Source: Alphaproteobacteria bacterium (lineage in GTDB: Bacteria > Pseudomonadota > Alphaproteobacteria > Rhizobiales > Aestuariivirgaceae). Taken from it: a stretch of DNA of 64,000 bases. A model generated the notes under the pieces. The model saw nothing but the letters and a program-made list of their open reading frames with translations, was not told where the DNA came from and ran no database searches. Positions 53,125-64,000 of this stretch are shown here, piece by piece; position 1 is the first letter of the stretch, and every line of letters begins with the position of its first letter. The stretch is from positions 1 to 64,000 of the forward strand of contig JAGWTZ010000004.1 in the NCBI GenBank assembly GCA_028868695.1, in the 5' to 3' direction. Both the position numbers and the translations under genes were made by a program.

Positions 53125-53997
53125 ATGGCATCATCATCAACCAGGGGCGCCGCCCTTGTCATTGCTTCCGCCCTGCTGTGGAGCTTTGGCGGCACCATCG
53201 CCCGCTTCATCTCGGTTCAGGATTCCTGGACAGTGGTGTTCTGGCGCTCAACCTTTGCCGCGCTGTTCCTTCTGGCCTTCATGCTGGTGAATGATGGCCC
53301 GCGCGAAACCACCGCAATGTTCCGCCGCATGGGCTGGGCGGGGCTCGCCGTGGCGCTGTGCTTTGCCATCGCGTCCACTTCATTCGTGATTGCGCTGGCC
53401 TATACCAAGGTGGCCAATATCCTGCTCATCCAGGCAGGCGTGCCGTTGCTGGCGGCCCTGCTGGCTTGGGCGGTGTTCCGCGAGAAGGTGTCAGTGCCAA
53501 CCCAGCTTGCCATCGCCGCGGTGATCGCCGGCGTTGGCATCATGGTGTCGGAATCGCTGGATGGCAAAGTCTCTCCCATCGGCGATGGCCTGGCCATTCT
53601 CATCGCCTTCGCCTTTGCCTGCGCCACGGTGATTTCGCGCCACCATGCCGAAGTGCGCATGCTGCCAGCGGTTTGCCTGGCGACCTCGGTGGCCGGGCTG
53701 TTTGCCGCCACGCGCCTTGGCAGCTTTGGCGTCTCACCTGCGGATTTCGGCTTCCTGTTCCTGTTCGGCGCGGTGAATTTGGGGGCAGGCCTTGCCGTGT
53801 TCACCATGGGTGTTCGCCTCATCCCGGCCGCCTTTGCCGCCTTGCTGGGCACACTGGAGCCTGTTCTGGCCCCGCTATGGGTATGGCTGGTGCATGGCGA
53901 AGTGCCCAGCGCCCGCACCCTGCTGGGCGGATCGGTGGTGTTTGCGGCCCTGTTCATCCATCTGCTTCTCGAATGGCGGCGCAGCGCCAAGGCTTGA
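53125..53997 (+). CDS. DMT family (EamA) transporter
   Basis: Ten-TM EamA pattern, ALLWSFGGTIARFI, LGTLEPVLAPLWVWLVHGEVPS. Confidence 0.88.
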   Translation: MASSSTRGAALVIASALLWSFGGTIARFISVQDSWTVVFWRSTFAALFLLAFMLVNDGPRETTAMFRRMGWAGLAVALCFAIASTSFVIALAYTKVANILLIQAGVPLLAALLAWAVFREKVSVPTQLAIAAVIAGVGIMVSESLDGKVSPIGDGLAILIAFAFACATVISRHHAEVRMLPAVCLATSVAGLFAATRLGSFGVSPADFGFLFLFGAVNLGAGLAVFTMGVRLIPAAFAALLGTLEPVLAPLWVWLVHGEVPSARTLLGGSVVFAALFIHLLLEWRRSAKA

Positions 53998-54044
53998 CGC
54001 GATACAACTTTACCGGGCATTTACGAATTCGCTTAGTCTGCCAT

Positions 54045-54061
54045 TAGGAGTTGTACTCCTA
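54045..54061 (+). promoter_or_regulatory. 5' hairpin upstream of TadG-like gene 2
   Basis: TAGGAGT-tgt-ACTCCTA perfect 7-bp inverted repeat 11 nt before ATG 54073. Confidence 0.5.
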
Positions 54062-54072
54062 GATTGCGGGCC

Positions 54073-55335
54073 ATGAGGGTCTGGTTCCACGGCATATTTG
54101 CACCGCTCCTGCGCTTTTGCAGGGACGCACGAGCCAATACCGCCATCATGCTGGCCCTTGCAGCGCCGGTTCTGCTGGGCGGCGCGGGCATGGCGGTGGA
54201 TTTCGGCACCTATACCATGAAGGCCAATGCCCTGCAGGCCGCAGCCGACGAGGCCGCCACCGCAGGCACGCGCGAATTGGCGCTGACCAGCTCGACGGAT
54301 ACCTCCATCACCGCCTCGGTGACGAACCTGCTGAACAGCAATTTGCAGCAGAACGATGCATCGGCAACGCCCACCGTCACCATCAACCGCGCCAAGGGCA
54401 CGGTGACGGTCCGGCTTTCCGAGGCCTGGACACCAGTTTTCGCCCATTTCCTCAATGCCGGCATCACCCCGGTGATCGCCAGTGCCACAGGCATGCTGCA
54501 AGGGGAATCGCGGCTCTGCATTCTCGCCCTGCATGGTTCTGATCCCTTCACCTTCAACATGATGAAGAATGCCCATGTGCAGGCGGCCACCTGCTCGGTC
54601 TATTCCAATTCGACAAGCGGCCAGGGCATGACGCTGCAAAACGCCTCCAGCATCAACGCCGCGGTGATTTGCTCGGCTGGCGGCGTCATTGGCACCGGCT
54701 ATTCCACCAGCGTGAAGCCGCAAACCGATTGCCAGCCGCTGGCTGACCCGCTGGCCGGCCGGGCGGCACCCGCTGTTGGCGCCTGCACGGCCACCAATTT
54801 CAAGGTAACAACCGGCGCAGTTTCGCTGTCGCCCGGTGTCTATTGCGGCGGCATCAACATTTCCGGCACGGCCATCGCCTCTTTCAACCCCGGGACCTAC
54901 ATCATCAAGGATGGATTTTTCTACATCGGCAATTCAGCCCAGGTGACGGGCACCAATGTCGGCTTTTATCTCACCGGCAAGAATGCGCTGCTGTGGTTCC
55001 TGGGCACGGCCTCGATCAATTTGAGCGGCGCCGAATCCGGCCCTCTCGCTGGCCTGCTGTTCTTTGGCGACCGCACCATGAATTCGCCCATCCCGCACAT
55101 CATCAGCGCCAGCAACGTGCACCAGTTGACAGGCACCATCTATTTCCCCTCCACCAACCTGTGGATTGACCCGAACGGCAACGTGGCCGAGGCTTCTGCC
55201 TACACGGCGATCATCGCCTTGCACATGGTCATCGACAATGGCCCCAACCTGGTGCTGAACACCAACTATGGCGCCACTGCGGTGCCGGTGCCGGATGGCG
55301 TGCGCTCGACATCAACGGTGGTTCTCTCCAACTGA
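54073..55335 (+). CDS. TadE/G-like pilus-assembly-related secreted protein, copy 2
   Basis: ANTAIMLALAAPVLLGGAGMAVDFGTYTMKANALQAAADEAATAGTREL; C-terminal half matches copy 1 throughout. Confidence 0.8.
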   Translation: MRVWFHGIFAPLLRFCRDARANTAIMLALAAPVLLGGAGMAVDFGTYTMKANALQAAADEAATAGTRELALTSSTDTSITASVTNLLNSNLQQNDASATPTVTINRAKGTVTVRLSEAWTPVFAHFLNAGITPVIASATGMLQGESRLCILALHGSDPFTFNMMKNAHVQAATCSVYSNSTSGQGMTLQNASSINAAVICSAGGVIGTGYSTSVKPQTDCQPLADPLAGRAAPAVGACTATNFKVTTGAVSLSPGVYCGGINISGTAIASFNPGTYIIKDGFFYIGNSAQVTGTNVGFYLTGKNALLWFLGTASINLSGAESGPLAGLLFFGDRTMNSPIPHIISASNVHQLTGTIYFPSTNLWIDPNGNVAEASAYTAIIALHMVIDNGPNLVLNTNYGATAVPVPDGVRSTSTVVLSN

Positions 55336-55391
55336 TCGCGCGCTTTGCGTGCCCGCGCTGGCCGTGCTAACCGGGCCGCCGGAGCATCATC

Positions 55392-57302
55392 GTGATTTCA
55401 ACACCGCTACTCGACACCATCAACTCCCCGGCTGACCTGAAGCAGTTGAAAGACCAGCAGCTGCCGCAGCTGGCCCAGGAATTGCGCGATGACATGATTG
55501 CCGCCGTCTCCAAGACTGGCGGCCATCTCGGCGCTGGCCTTGGCGTGGTCGAACTCACCATCGCCTTGCATCATGTGTTCAACACGCCGGATGACCGGCT
55601 GGTCTGGGATGTGGGCCACCAGGCCTATCCCCACAAGATTCTCACCGGCCGCCGCGGGCACTTCGCAACCCTGCGGCAGGAAGGCGGCCTTTCCGGCTTC
55701 ACCCGCCGCGCCGAAAGCGAATTTGACCCGTTTGGCGCGGCCCATTCCTCCACCTCCATTTCGGCAGGCCTCGGCATGGCCGTGGCGCGTGACTTGAAGC
55801 AAGAGAAGCGCAATGTGATCGCGGTGATCGGCGATGGTTCAATGTCGGCAGGCATGGCCTTCGAGGCCCTGAACAATGCCGGTGCGCTCAATGCCCGGAT
55901 GATTGTCATCCTCAACGACAATGACATGTCCATCGCCCCGCCATCGGGCGCGCTCTCGGCCTATCTGGCGCGGCTGGCCACCGGCAAGGCCTATCATGAT
56001 GCGCGCGACATCGGCAAAAAGCTGGCGTCCTATCTGGGCGCGCGGGTGGACAATGCCATTCACCGCGCCGTGGGCCATGCCCGCGGCTTTGTCACCGGCG
56101 GCACGCTGTTTGAAGAGTTGGGCTTCTTCCATGTTGGCCCCATCGACGGGCATGATTTCAACGCCCTGCTGCCGGTGCTGCGCAATGTGCGCGACAATGC
56201 CACCGGGCCGGTGCTCATCCATGTCGTCACCCGCAAGGGCAAGGGCTATGCCCCCGCCGAAGCCGCCGCCGACAAGTATCACGGCGTCAACAAGTTCAAC
56301 GTCATCACCGGTGAGCAGGCCAAGCCGCCATCCAATGCCCCGGCCTATACCAAGGTGTTCGGCAAGGCGCTGGTGGAAGAGGCGGCGCGCGATGAACGCA
56401 TCGTGGCCATTACCGCCGCCATGCCGTCAGGCACCGGGCTTGACCTGTTTGGCGAGGCTTTCCCCAGTCGCCTGTTTGACGTGGGCATCGCCGAGCAGCA
56501 TGCCGTCACCTTCGCGGCCGGCCTTGCCAGCGAGGGGTTGAGGCCCTTTGCGGCGATCTATTCCACCTTCCTGCAGCGCGCCTACGACCAGGTGGTGCAT
56601 GATGTGGCGATCCAGAAGCTGCCGGTGCGCTTCCCCATTGACCGCGCGGGTTATGTCGGCGCTGATGGCCCCACCCATTGCGGCGCGTTTGACATTGGCT
56701 TCCTGGCCAGCCTGCCGGGCTTTGTGGTGATGGCGGCGGCCGATGAGGCCGAGCTGAAGCACATGGTGCGCACAGCCGCCGAATATGATGAGGGCCCCAT
56801 CTCTTTCCGGTATCCGCGTGGTGACGGCGTGGGCGTGGACCTGCCGGAACGTGGCAGCCTTCTCGAAATCGGCAAGGGCCGGGTGGTGAAACAGGGCACG
56901 CGTGTGGCCATCCTCTCCTTCGGCACAAGGCTGCAGGAGTCGCTGCAGGCGGCGCGGGAGCTGGATGCCGCAGGCCTTTCCACCACGGTGGCCGATGCCC
57001 GCTTCGCCAAGCCGCTGGATGTGGATCTCATCACCCGCCTCGCTGAAAACCATGAGATGCTGGTGCTGGTGGAGGAGGGGGCTGCCGGCGGCTTCGGCGC
57101 GCAGGTGATGCATGCCTTGGCGCGGCTGGGGCTGCTGGACCGGGGCCTGAAACTCCGCAGCCTGACACTGCCCGATGAGTTCACCGAACAGGCCAAGCCA
57201 GAGGTGATGTATGCCCGCGCCGGGCTTGACCACCGCGGAATAGTGGCCAGCGTGTTGCAGGCCTTCGGCCAGGACGCCGCCGCAACCCTGATCAGGGCCT
57301 AA
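55392..57302 (+). CDS. dxs: 1-deoxy-D-xylulose-5-phosphate synthase
   Basis: [56 protein letters not shown]. Confidence 0.97.
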   Translation: MISTPLLDTINSPADLKQLKDQQLPQLAQELRDDMIAAVSKTGGHLGAGLGVVELTIALHHVFNTPDDRLVWDVGHQAYPHKILTGRRGHFATLRQEGGLSGFTRRAESEFDPFGAAHSSTSISAGLGMAVARDLKQEKRNVIAVIGDGSMSAGMAFEALNNAGALNARMIVILNDNDMSIAPPSGALSAYLARLATGKAYHDARDIGKKLASYLGARVDNAIHRAVGHARGFVTGGTLFEELGFFHVGPIDGHDFNALLPVLRNVRDNATGPVLIHVVTRKGKGYAPAEAAADKYHGVNKFNVITGEQAKPPSNAPAYTKVFGKALVEEAARDERIVAITAAMPSGTGLDLFGEAFPSRLFDVGIAEQHAVTFAAGLASEGLRPFAAIYSTFLQRAYDQVVHDVAIQKLPVRFPIDRAGYVGADGPTHCGAFDIGFLASLPGFVVMAAADEAELKHMVRTAAEYDEGPISFRYPRGDGVGVDLPERGSLLEIGKGRVVKQGTRVAILSFGTRLQESLQAARELDAAGLSTTVADARFAKPLDVDLITRLAENHEMLVLVEEGAAGGFGAQVMHALARLGLLDRGLKLRSLTLPDEFTEQAKPEVMYARAGLDHRGIVASVLQAFGQDAAATLIRA

Positions 57303-57377
57303 CTTGCCTTGAACGATAAAAATTAAATTATTTCAATGGTTTAAAAAAATGATGATCGCACATCAAAAGCTGTTGCG

Positions 57378-57398
57378 TTGCCGGGGTTAACCCGGCAA
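57378..57398 (+). other. Perfect hairpin in dxs-glgP spacer
   Basis: TTGCCGGG-gttaa-CCCGGCAA, 8-bp stem upstream of the likely glgP start (TTG 57429). Confidence 0.55.
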
Positions 57399-57428
57399 AA
57401 CATTTCAGGACAAATCACGGAGCCGCAA

Positions 57429-59867
57429 TTGACCAAAGCCGCCACGGGCAAATCTGAAAGCGCCAGCCAGATCAAGTCGGACATCCTGGCCAAGCTCACT
57501 TATGCCATCGGCAAGGCGCCGGATGTGGCCAAGCATCATGACTGGCTGCGCGCCACCATCCTGGCCCTGCGTGACCGGATCATCGACCAGTGGATGGCCT
57601 CCACCCGTGCCGCCTATCAGGCCAAGGCCAAGCGCGTCTATTATCTCTCTGCCGAATTTCTCATTGGCCGCCTGTTGCGCGATGCCCTGAGCAACCTCGA
57701 CCTGACGGACGGCTTCCGCCAGGCCCTGACCGAACTGGGCGTGGACCTTGACCTCACAGAAGCCCTGGAAGCCGATGCCGCGCTGGGCAACGGCGGCCTC
57801 GGCCGCCTTGCCGCATGCTTCATGGAAAGCATGGCCAGCCTTGACATCCCCGCCTATGGCTATGGCCTGCGCTACCAGCATGGCCTGTTCCGCCAATTGA
57901 TCAATGATGGCTGGCAGGTCGAACTGCCGGAGAACTGGCTGGAGGACGGCAACCCCTGGGAATTCCAGCGCCGTGAAGCCGCCTACAAGATTTCCTTCGG
58001 TGGCCACGTGCAATCCACCTCCGGCAAGGAAGCCGCCATTTGGCACCCGGATGAAACCATGCTGGCCAGCGCCTATGACACGCCCATGGTGGGCTGGCGC
58101 GGCAAGCGCGTGAACACGCTGCGCCTCTGGTCGGCCCGCGCGCTGGATCCCATCCACCTCAGCGCCTTCAACAGTGGTGATTTCGCTGGCGCCCTTTCGG
58201 GCAGCACCCGCGCCGAAATCATCACCCGGGTGCTTTACCCCTCAGATTCGACGCCCGCGGGCCAGGAACTGCGCCTGCGCCAGGAATATTTCTTCACATC
58301 GGCCTCGCTGCAGGACATCCTGCGCCGCCACCTTCAGCAATATCCGTCGCTCGACAACCTGGCCGAAAAGGTCGCGGTGCAGATCAACGACACCCATCCC
58401 GCCGTGGCCGTGGCTGAACTCATGCGCCTGCTGGTCGATATCCACCACGTCGCCTGGGAAAAGGCCTGGACCATCACCCAGGCGGTGATTTCCTACACCA
58501 ACCACACGCTGCTGCCCGAAGCGCTGGAAAGCTGGCCGCTGGAACTTTTTTCACGCATGCTGCCGCGCCACTTGCAGATCATCTACGCCATCAACGATCA
58601 CATGTTGGTGGAAGCCCACAACAAGCTGGGCGCGGACCTTGATTTCATCCGCTCGGTTTCGCTGATTGACGAGAATGGCGGCCGCCGCGTGCGCATGGGC
58701 AACCTGGCCTTTGCCGGCGCCCACAGCATCAATGGCGTCTCGGCCTTGCACACCGAGCTGATGAAGCAAAGCGTGTTCCGCGATTTGAACCAGCTTTACC
58801 CTGGCCGCATCAACAACAAGACCAACGGCATCACGCCGCGCCGCTGGCTGCACAACATCAACCCGCAACTTTCAGCGCTCATGGCCCAGGCCGGCGGCCC
58901 GGAAACCTTGGACAATGCCGAACTGCTGACACGCGCCGCCGGCATTGAAACCAATCCTGCCTGGTTCGCCCGCTTCGCTGAAATTAAGCGCGACAACAAG
59001 GTGGCGCTGTCGCATCTGGTCGAAGCCCGCATGGGCCTGAAGCTTGATCCCTCCGCCATGTTTGACGTGCAGGTCAAGCGCATCCATGAATACAAGCGCC
59101 AGCTGTTGAACATCCTGCAAACGGTGGATCAGTATCTCCAGATCAAGGCCAACCCGACCGGCAATTTCGTGCCGCGCGTCAAGATTTTCGCAGGCAAGGC
59201 CGCGCCGAGCTACACCCAGGCCAAGCTGATCATCAAGCTGATCAACGATGTCTCCGCCGTGGTGAATGAAGACCCGGCGATGAAGGACCTGCTCAAGGTG
59301 GTATTCCTGCCCAACTACAACGTCTCGCTGGCCGAGGTGATCGTGCCGGCGACGGACCTTTCGGAGCAGATTTCCACCGCCGGCATGGAAGCCTCCGGCA
59401 CCGGCAACATGAAATTCGCCCTGAATGGCGCGCTCACCATCGGCACGCTCGATGGCGCCAATGTCGAAATGCGCGAGCATGTGGGCGCGGAAAACTTCTT
59501 CATCTTCGGCCTTGAGGCCCATGAGGTGGATGAGCGCCGCCGCCACGGCATCGACGGCCACGCGGTGGTCGAGGCCTCGCCACGCCTGCGCGCCGTGCTG
59601 CGCGCGCTGACACAGGGAACCTTCTCGAAGGGTGAGCCGACGCGCTTCAACCCAATCGTTGATTCCATCTATCACGGCGACTGGTTCATGGTCGGCCAGG
59701 ACTTCGATGCCTATGTCGCCGCCCAGGAAAAGGTTTCCGCGGTTTGGACCGCGCAAAGAGACTGGACGCGCATGGCAATTCGGAATAGCGTCAACATGGG
59801 CTGGTTCTCATCGGATCGCACGATCAGGGAATATGCCCGAGACATCTGGAACGTGCCCACCAATTGA
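57429..59867 (+). CDS. glgP: Glycogen phosphorylase
   Basis: AALGNGGLGRLAACFMES; EASGTGNMKFALNGALTIGTLDGANVEM PLP-site motif. Confidence 0.96.
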   Translation: MTKAATGKSESASQIKSDILAKLTYAIGKAPDVAKHHDWLRATILALRDRIIDQWMASTRAAYQAKAKRVYYLSAEFLIGRLLRDALSNLDLTDGFRQALTELGVDLDLTEALEADAALGNGGLGRLAACFMESMASLDIPAYGYGLRYQHGLFRQLINDGWQVELPENWLEDGNPWEFQRREAAYKISFGGHVQSTSGKEAAIWHPDETMLASAYDTPMVGWRGKRVNTLRLWSARALDPIHLSAFNSGDFAGALSGSTRAEIITRVLYPSDSTPAGQELRLRQEYFFTSASLQDILRRHLQQYPSLDNLAEKVAVQINDTHPAVAVAELMRLLVDIHHVAWEKAWTITQAVISYTNHTLLPEALESWPLELFSRMLPRHLQIIYAINDHMLVEAHNKLGADLDFIRSVSLIDENGGRRVRMGNLAFAGAHSINGVSALHTELMKQSVFRDLNQLYPGRINNKTNGITPRRWLHNINPQLSALMAQAGGPETLDNAELLTRAAGIETNPAWFARFAEIKRDNKVALSHLVEARMGLKLDPSAMFDVQVKRIHEYKRQLLNILQTVDQYLQIKANPTGNFVPRVKIFAGKAAPSYTQAKLIIKLINDVSAVVNEDPAMKDLLKVVFLPNYNVSLAEVIVPATDLSEQISTAGMEASGTGNMKFALNGALTIGTLDGANVEMREHVGAENFFIFGLEAHEVDERRRHGIDGHAVVEASPRLRAVLRALTQGTFSKGEPTRFNPIVDSIYHGDWFMVGQDFDAYVAAQEKVSAVWTAQRDWTRMAIRNSVNMGWFSSDRTIREYARDIWNVPTN

Positions 59868-59876
59868 GTTGAGCAA

Positions 59877-62078
59877 ATGGCCGAAGCAAAATGGAAAACC
59901 AGCGGCCCCGAAATTCAGGCCGTCATTGATGGCCGCCACGCAGACCCGTTCAAGCTTTTAGGGCTGCACCAATATGGAAAAACCTTCATTGCCCGCGCCT
60001 TTGTTCCCGGTGCGGACATCCTCTCCGTCCAGGCGCTGGATGGCACTGAGCTTGGCGCGCTGGAGCGCCGCCACCCCGCAGGTTTCTTCGAAGGCCCGGT
60101 AAAGGCCACCAAGCTGCAGCCCGTGAAATTTGCCTGCGCCAATGGCGGCGGGCGCTGGGTGACGAACGATGCCTATTCGCTCGGCCCTGTGCTCGGCCCG
60201 CAAGATGATTACTTCATGGGCGAGGGAAACCACTTCCGCCTTTATGAAAAGCTGGGCGCCCACCCGATGCGCCACGAAGGCGTGGATGGCGTTCACTTCG
60301 CTGTCTGGGCGCCCAATGCCGAACGCGTCTCCGTGGTGGGGGATTTCAACGGCTGGGATGGCCGCCGCCATGTGATGCGCAAGCGCCTCGAAGTGGGCGT
60401 GTGGGAAATCTTCGTGCCGGGCGCTGAGGCGGGGCATGGCTACAAATATGAATTGCTGGGCCCCGGCGGCAACCTTCTGCCCCTGAAGGCAGACCCGTTT
60501 GGCTTTGCTGCCGAGTTGCGGCCCAACACCGCCTCCAAGGTTTATGACACCAGCACCTTCAAGTGGACGGATGGCGAATACTTGAAGCACCGCGCCGGCG
60601 GAGACAAGCGCCGCGCGCCGATGTCGGTCTATGAGGTGCATCTCGGCTCCTGGCGCCGCAAAGAGGGCAACCGCTTCCTCACCTATGATGAGCTGGCCGA
60701 TGAGCTGGTCGCCTACGCCAAGAACATGGGCTTCACCCATATCGAGCTGCTACCGGTTTCAGAACACCCTTTTGATCCAAGCTGGGGCTATCAGCCCACC
60801 GGCCTGTTTGCGCCCACCTCGCGCTTTGGTGATCCCGCCGGCTTTGCCCGCTTCGTGAACAAGGCCCATGCCGCAGGCATCGGCGTGATCCTCGATTGGG
60901 TGCCCGCCCATTTCCCCACCGACGAATTCGGCCTCGGCAAGTTCGACGGAACCGCGCTCTACGAACATGCCGACCCGCGCCAGGGCTATCACCCGGATTG
61001 GAACACGGCGATCTACAATTTCGGCCGCCGCGAAGTGGCTGCCTTCCTGCTCAACAACGCGCTGTTCTGGCTGAAGCAGTATCATATCGACGGCCTGCGC
61101 GTGGATGCCGTGGCCTCGATGCTGTATCTCGATTACTCGCGCAAGGAAGGCGAGTGGATCCCCAACCAGCATGGCGGGCGCGAAAACCTTGAAGCCATCG
61201 CTTTCCTGCAGCGTGTGAACCACGAGAGCTATGGCCAGCACCCCGGCGTTGTCACCATCGCCGAGGAATCCACCGCCTTCCCCGGCGTCTCCAAGCCCAC
61301 CTCGATGAATGGCCTGGGCTTCGGCTTCAAGTGGAACATGGGTTTCATGCATGACACGCTGAAATACATGGGCCGCGAGGGCATTCACCGCAGGCACCAC
61401 CACAACGATCTCACCTTCGGCCTGCTTTACGCCTTCAGCGAAAACTTCGTGCTTCCCCTGTCGCATGATGAAGTGGTGCATGGCAAAGGCTCGCTGCTCG
61501 GCAAGATGTCGGGCGATGATTGGCAGAAGTTCGCCACGCTGCGCGCCTTCTATGCCTTCATGTGGGCCTATCCCGGCAAGAAGCTGTTGTTCATGGGCCA
61601 GGAGTTTGCCCAGTGGCGCGAATGGAACTTCGCCCAATCGCTGGATTGGCACTTGCTGGATGGCGAGCCGCACAAGGGCATGCAAGACCTGCTGCGCGAC
61701 CTGAACCACCTCTACGCCCGCGTGCCCGCGCTTCACGCCCGCGATTGCGAGCCGGAGGGTTTTGAATGGCTTCTGGCCGATGAGGCCGAAGCCTCCGTCT
61801 TCGCCTGGGCCCGCCATGATGGCGAGGGCGGGGACATCATCGTTTCCGTTTCCAACTTCACCTCGGTGCCGCGCCCGGACTACCGCCTGCCGCTGCCCCG
61901 CGATGGCAAGTGGAAAGAGGTGCTGAACACGGACGCAACGCCCTATTGGGGCTCGGGCCTTGGCAATGGCGGCGCCATCACGGCGGATGCAGGCCCCAGC
62001 CACAACAAGCCTGCTTCCGCGCTCATCACACTGCCGCCGCTGGCCACGGTGTATTTCAAAAAAGAAAAAAACAGCTAG
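59877..62078 (+). CDS. glgB: 1,4-alpha-glucan branching enzyme
   Basis: CBM48 plus GH13 motifs: [45 protein letters not shown]. Confidence 0.96.
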   Translation: MAEAKWKTSGPEIQAVIDGRHADPFKLLGLHQYGKTFIARAFVPGADILSVQALDGTELGALERRHPAGFFEGPVKATKLQPVKFACANGGGRWVTNDAYSLGPVLGPQDDYFMGEGNHFRLYEKLGAHPMRHEGVDGVHFAVWAPNAERVSVVGDFNGWDGRRHVMRKRLEVGVWEIFVPGAEAGHGYKYELLGPGGNLLPLKADPFGFAAELRPNTASKVYDTSTFKWTDGEYLKHRAGGDKRRAPMSVYEVHLGSWRRKEGNRFLTYDELADELVAYAKNMGFTHIELLPVSEHPFDPSWGYQPTGLFAPTSRFGDPAGFARFVNKAHAAGIGVILDWVPAHFPTDEFGLGKFDGTALYEHADPRQGYHPDWNTAIYNFGRREVAAFLLNNALFWLKQYHIDGLRVDAVASMLYLDYSRKEGEWIPNQHGGRENLEAIAFLQRVNHESYGQHPGVVTIAEESTAFPGVSKPTSMNGLGFGFKWNMGFMHDTLKYMGREGIHRRHHHNDLTFGLLYAFSENFVLPLSHDEVVHGKGSLLGKMSGDDWQKFATLRAFYAFMWAYPGKKLLFMGQEFAQWREWNFAQSLDWHLLDGEPHKGMQDLLRDLNHLYARVPALHARDCEPEGFEWLLADEAEASVFAWARHDGEGGDIIVSVSNFTSVPRPDYRLPLPRDGKWKEVLNTDATPYWGSGLGNGGAITADAGPSHNKPASALITLPPLATVYFKKEKNS

Positions 62079-62087
62079 GGGAACGCT

Positions 62088-63353
62088 ATGAATACCACGC
62101 GCAAAAATTCACCCATCGCCCGTGACGCCATGGCCTATGTGCTGGCCGGCGGGCGTGGCAGCCGCCTGATGGAATTGACCGACATCCGCGCCAAGCCGGC
62201 CGTGCCTTTCGGCGGCAAGTCCCGCATCATTGATTTCGCGCTGTCCAACGCCCTCAATTCCGGCATTCGCCGCATCGGCGTCGCCACCCAATACAAGGCC
62301 CACAGCCTCATCCGCCATCTGCAGCGCGGCTGGAACTTCTTCCGCACCGAGCGCAACGAGAGCTTTGACATTCTCCCCGCCTCACAGCGCGTGAGCGAGG
62401 ACCAGTGGTATGCCGGCACGGCCGACGCCGTGTATCAGAACCTCGACATCATCGACGCCTACAACGTCAAATACATCATCATCCTGGCCGGCGATCACAT
62501 CTACAAGATGGATTACGAGCTCATGCTCCAGCAGCATGTGGACACCGGCGCCGATGTCACCGTGGGCGTGATGGAAGTGCCGCGCATGGAAGCCACAGGC
62601 TTCGGCGTGATGCATGTTGACGAGGCTGACCGCATCATCAATTTCGTCGAAAAGCCGAAAGACCCGCCAGCCATCCCCGGCAACCCAGACTTGGCCTTGG
62701 CCTCGATGGGCATCTATGTCTTCGAGACAAAGAAGCTGGCGGAATACCTGAAGGAAGACGCCGCCACCCCCGGCTCATCGCGCGATTTCGGCAAGGACTT
62801 GATCCCCAAGCTCGTCAAGGGTGGCAAGGCTGTCGCCCACCGCTTCACCAAATCCTGCGTGCGCGCCGAAAGCGAGAAGCAGGCCTATTGGCGCGACGTG
62901 GGCACCATTGATGCCTATTGGGAAGCCAATCTCGATCTCTGCGAAATCCTGCCTTCGCTTGACCTTTATGACCATGACTGGCCGATCTGGACGCACAGCG
63001 AAGTCACCCCGCCTGCGAAATTCGTGCATGACCTTGAAGGCCGCCGCGGCCAGGCCATTTCCTCGCTTGTGGCGGGTGGCTGCATCGTTTCCGGCGCCTC
63101 CATCCGCCGCACCATGCTGTTCACCGGCGTGCGCGTGAATTCCTTCTCCAACCTGGAGGAGGCCGTGGTGCTGCCCGGCGTGCATATTGGCCGCAACGCC
63201 CATCTCTACAAGGTAATCATCGACCGTGGCGTTTCCATCCCCGAGGGCCTCGTCGTCGGCCAGGATTGGGAGCTGGATGCCAAGCGCTTCCGCCGCTCTG
63301 AAAAGGGCGTGTGCCTCATCACCCAGCCGATGATTGACAAGCTGGGCATGTGA
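62088..63353 (+). CDS. glgC: Glucose-1-phosphate adenylyltransferase
   Basis: [44 protein letters not shown]. Confidence 0.97.
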   Translation: MNTTRKNSPIARDAMAYVLAGGRGSRLMELTDIRAKPAVPFGGKSRIIDFALSNALNSGIRRIGVATQYKAHSLIRHLQRGWNFFRTERNESFDILPASQRVSEDQWYAGTADAVYQNLDIIDAYNVKYIIILAGDHIYKMDYELMLQQHVDTGADVTVGVMEVPRMEATGFGVMHVDEADRIINFVEKPKDPPAIPGNPDLALASMGIYVFETKKLAEYLKEDAATPGSSRDFGKDLIPKLVKGGKAVAHRFTKSCVRAESEKQAYWRDVGTIDAYWEANLDLCEILPSLDLYDHDWPIWTHSEVTPPAKFVHDLEGRRGQAISSLVAGGCIVSGASIRRTMLFTGVRVNSFSNLEEAVVLPGVHIGRNAHLYKVIIDRGVSIPEGLVVGQDWELDAKRFRRSEKGVCLITQPMIDKLGM

Positions 63354-64000
63354 TGCGGGTTCTTTCTGTCGCGGCGGAAATCTTCCCGCTGATCAAGACC
63401 GGCGGCCTCGCCGACGTGGCTGGTGCCTTGCCCGCCGCCTTGGCGCCCAAGGGCGTGGAGATGGTGAGCTTCGTGCCGGGCTATCCCGCCGTGATGGCCG
63501 CCTTGTCCGAGGCGCGGGAGCTTTATCATTTCCCTGATCTTGCCGGCGGCCAGGCCCATCTGCGCGCCGGCAAGGCCAAGGGGCTTTCGGTGCTGGTTTT
63601 GGATGCGCCGCATCTTTATGGCCGCCCCGGCAATCCTTACCTCGGCCCCGACGGCAAGGACTGGCACGACAATGGCCGCCGCTTCGGCGTGTTCTCCGAA
63701 GTGGCCGCCAACATCGCGCGCGGCCAGTATGGCGACATGAAGTTTGACCTGCTGCACGCCCATGATTGGCAGGCAGCGCTCGCCCCCGCCTATCTGCGCT
63801 ATCGTGGCGGGCCGAAGTCCCTGCTCACCATTCACAACATCGCCTTCCAGGGCGTGTTTGCGCCAGAGCTTTTCGTCACGCTCAACCTGCCGCCCCATGC
63901 CTATGCGCTGGATGGCGTGGAATATTATGGCAATGTCAGCTTCCTGAAAGGCGGGCTCGCTTCCGCCTCGGCGCTTTCCACCGTCAGCCCCACCTATGCG
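63353..64000 (+). CDS. glgA: Glycogen synthase, 3' truncated by window edge
   Basis: [34 protein letters not shown] (KTGGL ADP-glucose motif); ATG overlaps glgC stop. Confidence 0.95.
   Translation, partial: MRVLSVAAEIFPLIKTGGLADVAGALPAALAPKGVEMVSFVPGYPAVMAALSEARELYHFPDLAGGQAHLRAGKAKGLSVLVLDAPHLYGRPGNPYLGPDGKDWHDNGRRFGVFSEVAANIARGQYGDMKFDLLHAHDWQAALAPAYLRYRGGPKSLLTIHNIAFQGVFAPELFVTLNLPPHAYALDGVEYYGNVSFLKGGLASASALSTVSPTYA

Overview
This 64 kb window has the gene style of a high-GC alphaproteobacterial chromosome, probably Hyphomicrobiales-like (inferred from gene content, not tested). Both edges cut through genes. Most of it is ordinary core and metabolic content: HU protein, gltX, nadE, guaB, rsmB, amn, dxs, a methylmalonyl-CoA mutase/propionyl-CoA carboxylase operon and a glgPBCA glycogen operon. 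Two accessory catabolic loci stand out. (1) About 12.2-26.3 kb: a sugar locus with a LacI regulator, an ABC importer, a GH2 beta-mannosidase, a TIM-barrel isomerase, a Gfo/Idh oxidoreductase, an L-2-keto-3-deoxyarabonate-dehydratase-like enzyme and a DenD-like dehydrogenase. One permease has a ~270 aa extra N-terminal membrane domain. A ~200 nt, highly structured intercistronic region, bounded by a perfect 14-bp inverted repeat, lies between the binding-protein and permease genes. (2) About 36.3-43.4 kb: a D-apiose-type catabolic cluster (ApnL, ApnO, ApsD, a FadR/GntR regulator, a RuBisCO-like protein OiaC/OiaX, and OiaK). It starts downstream of a CAT-anticodon tRNA and ends in a truncated LerI/TIM-like gene fused to a decayed reverse-strand coding remnant. 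Other items are LacI and FadR operator candidates, palindromic intergenic repeats, a composition mosaic inside the beta-mannosidase gene, a pair of TadG-like paralogues with 5' hairpins, and tandem glycine-zipper mini-proteins. I saw no CRISPR array, prophage, transposase or rRNA. All assignments come from reading the protein and DNA sequences; no searches were run.
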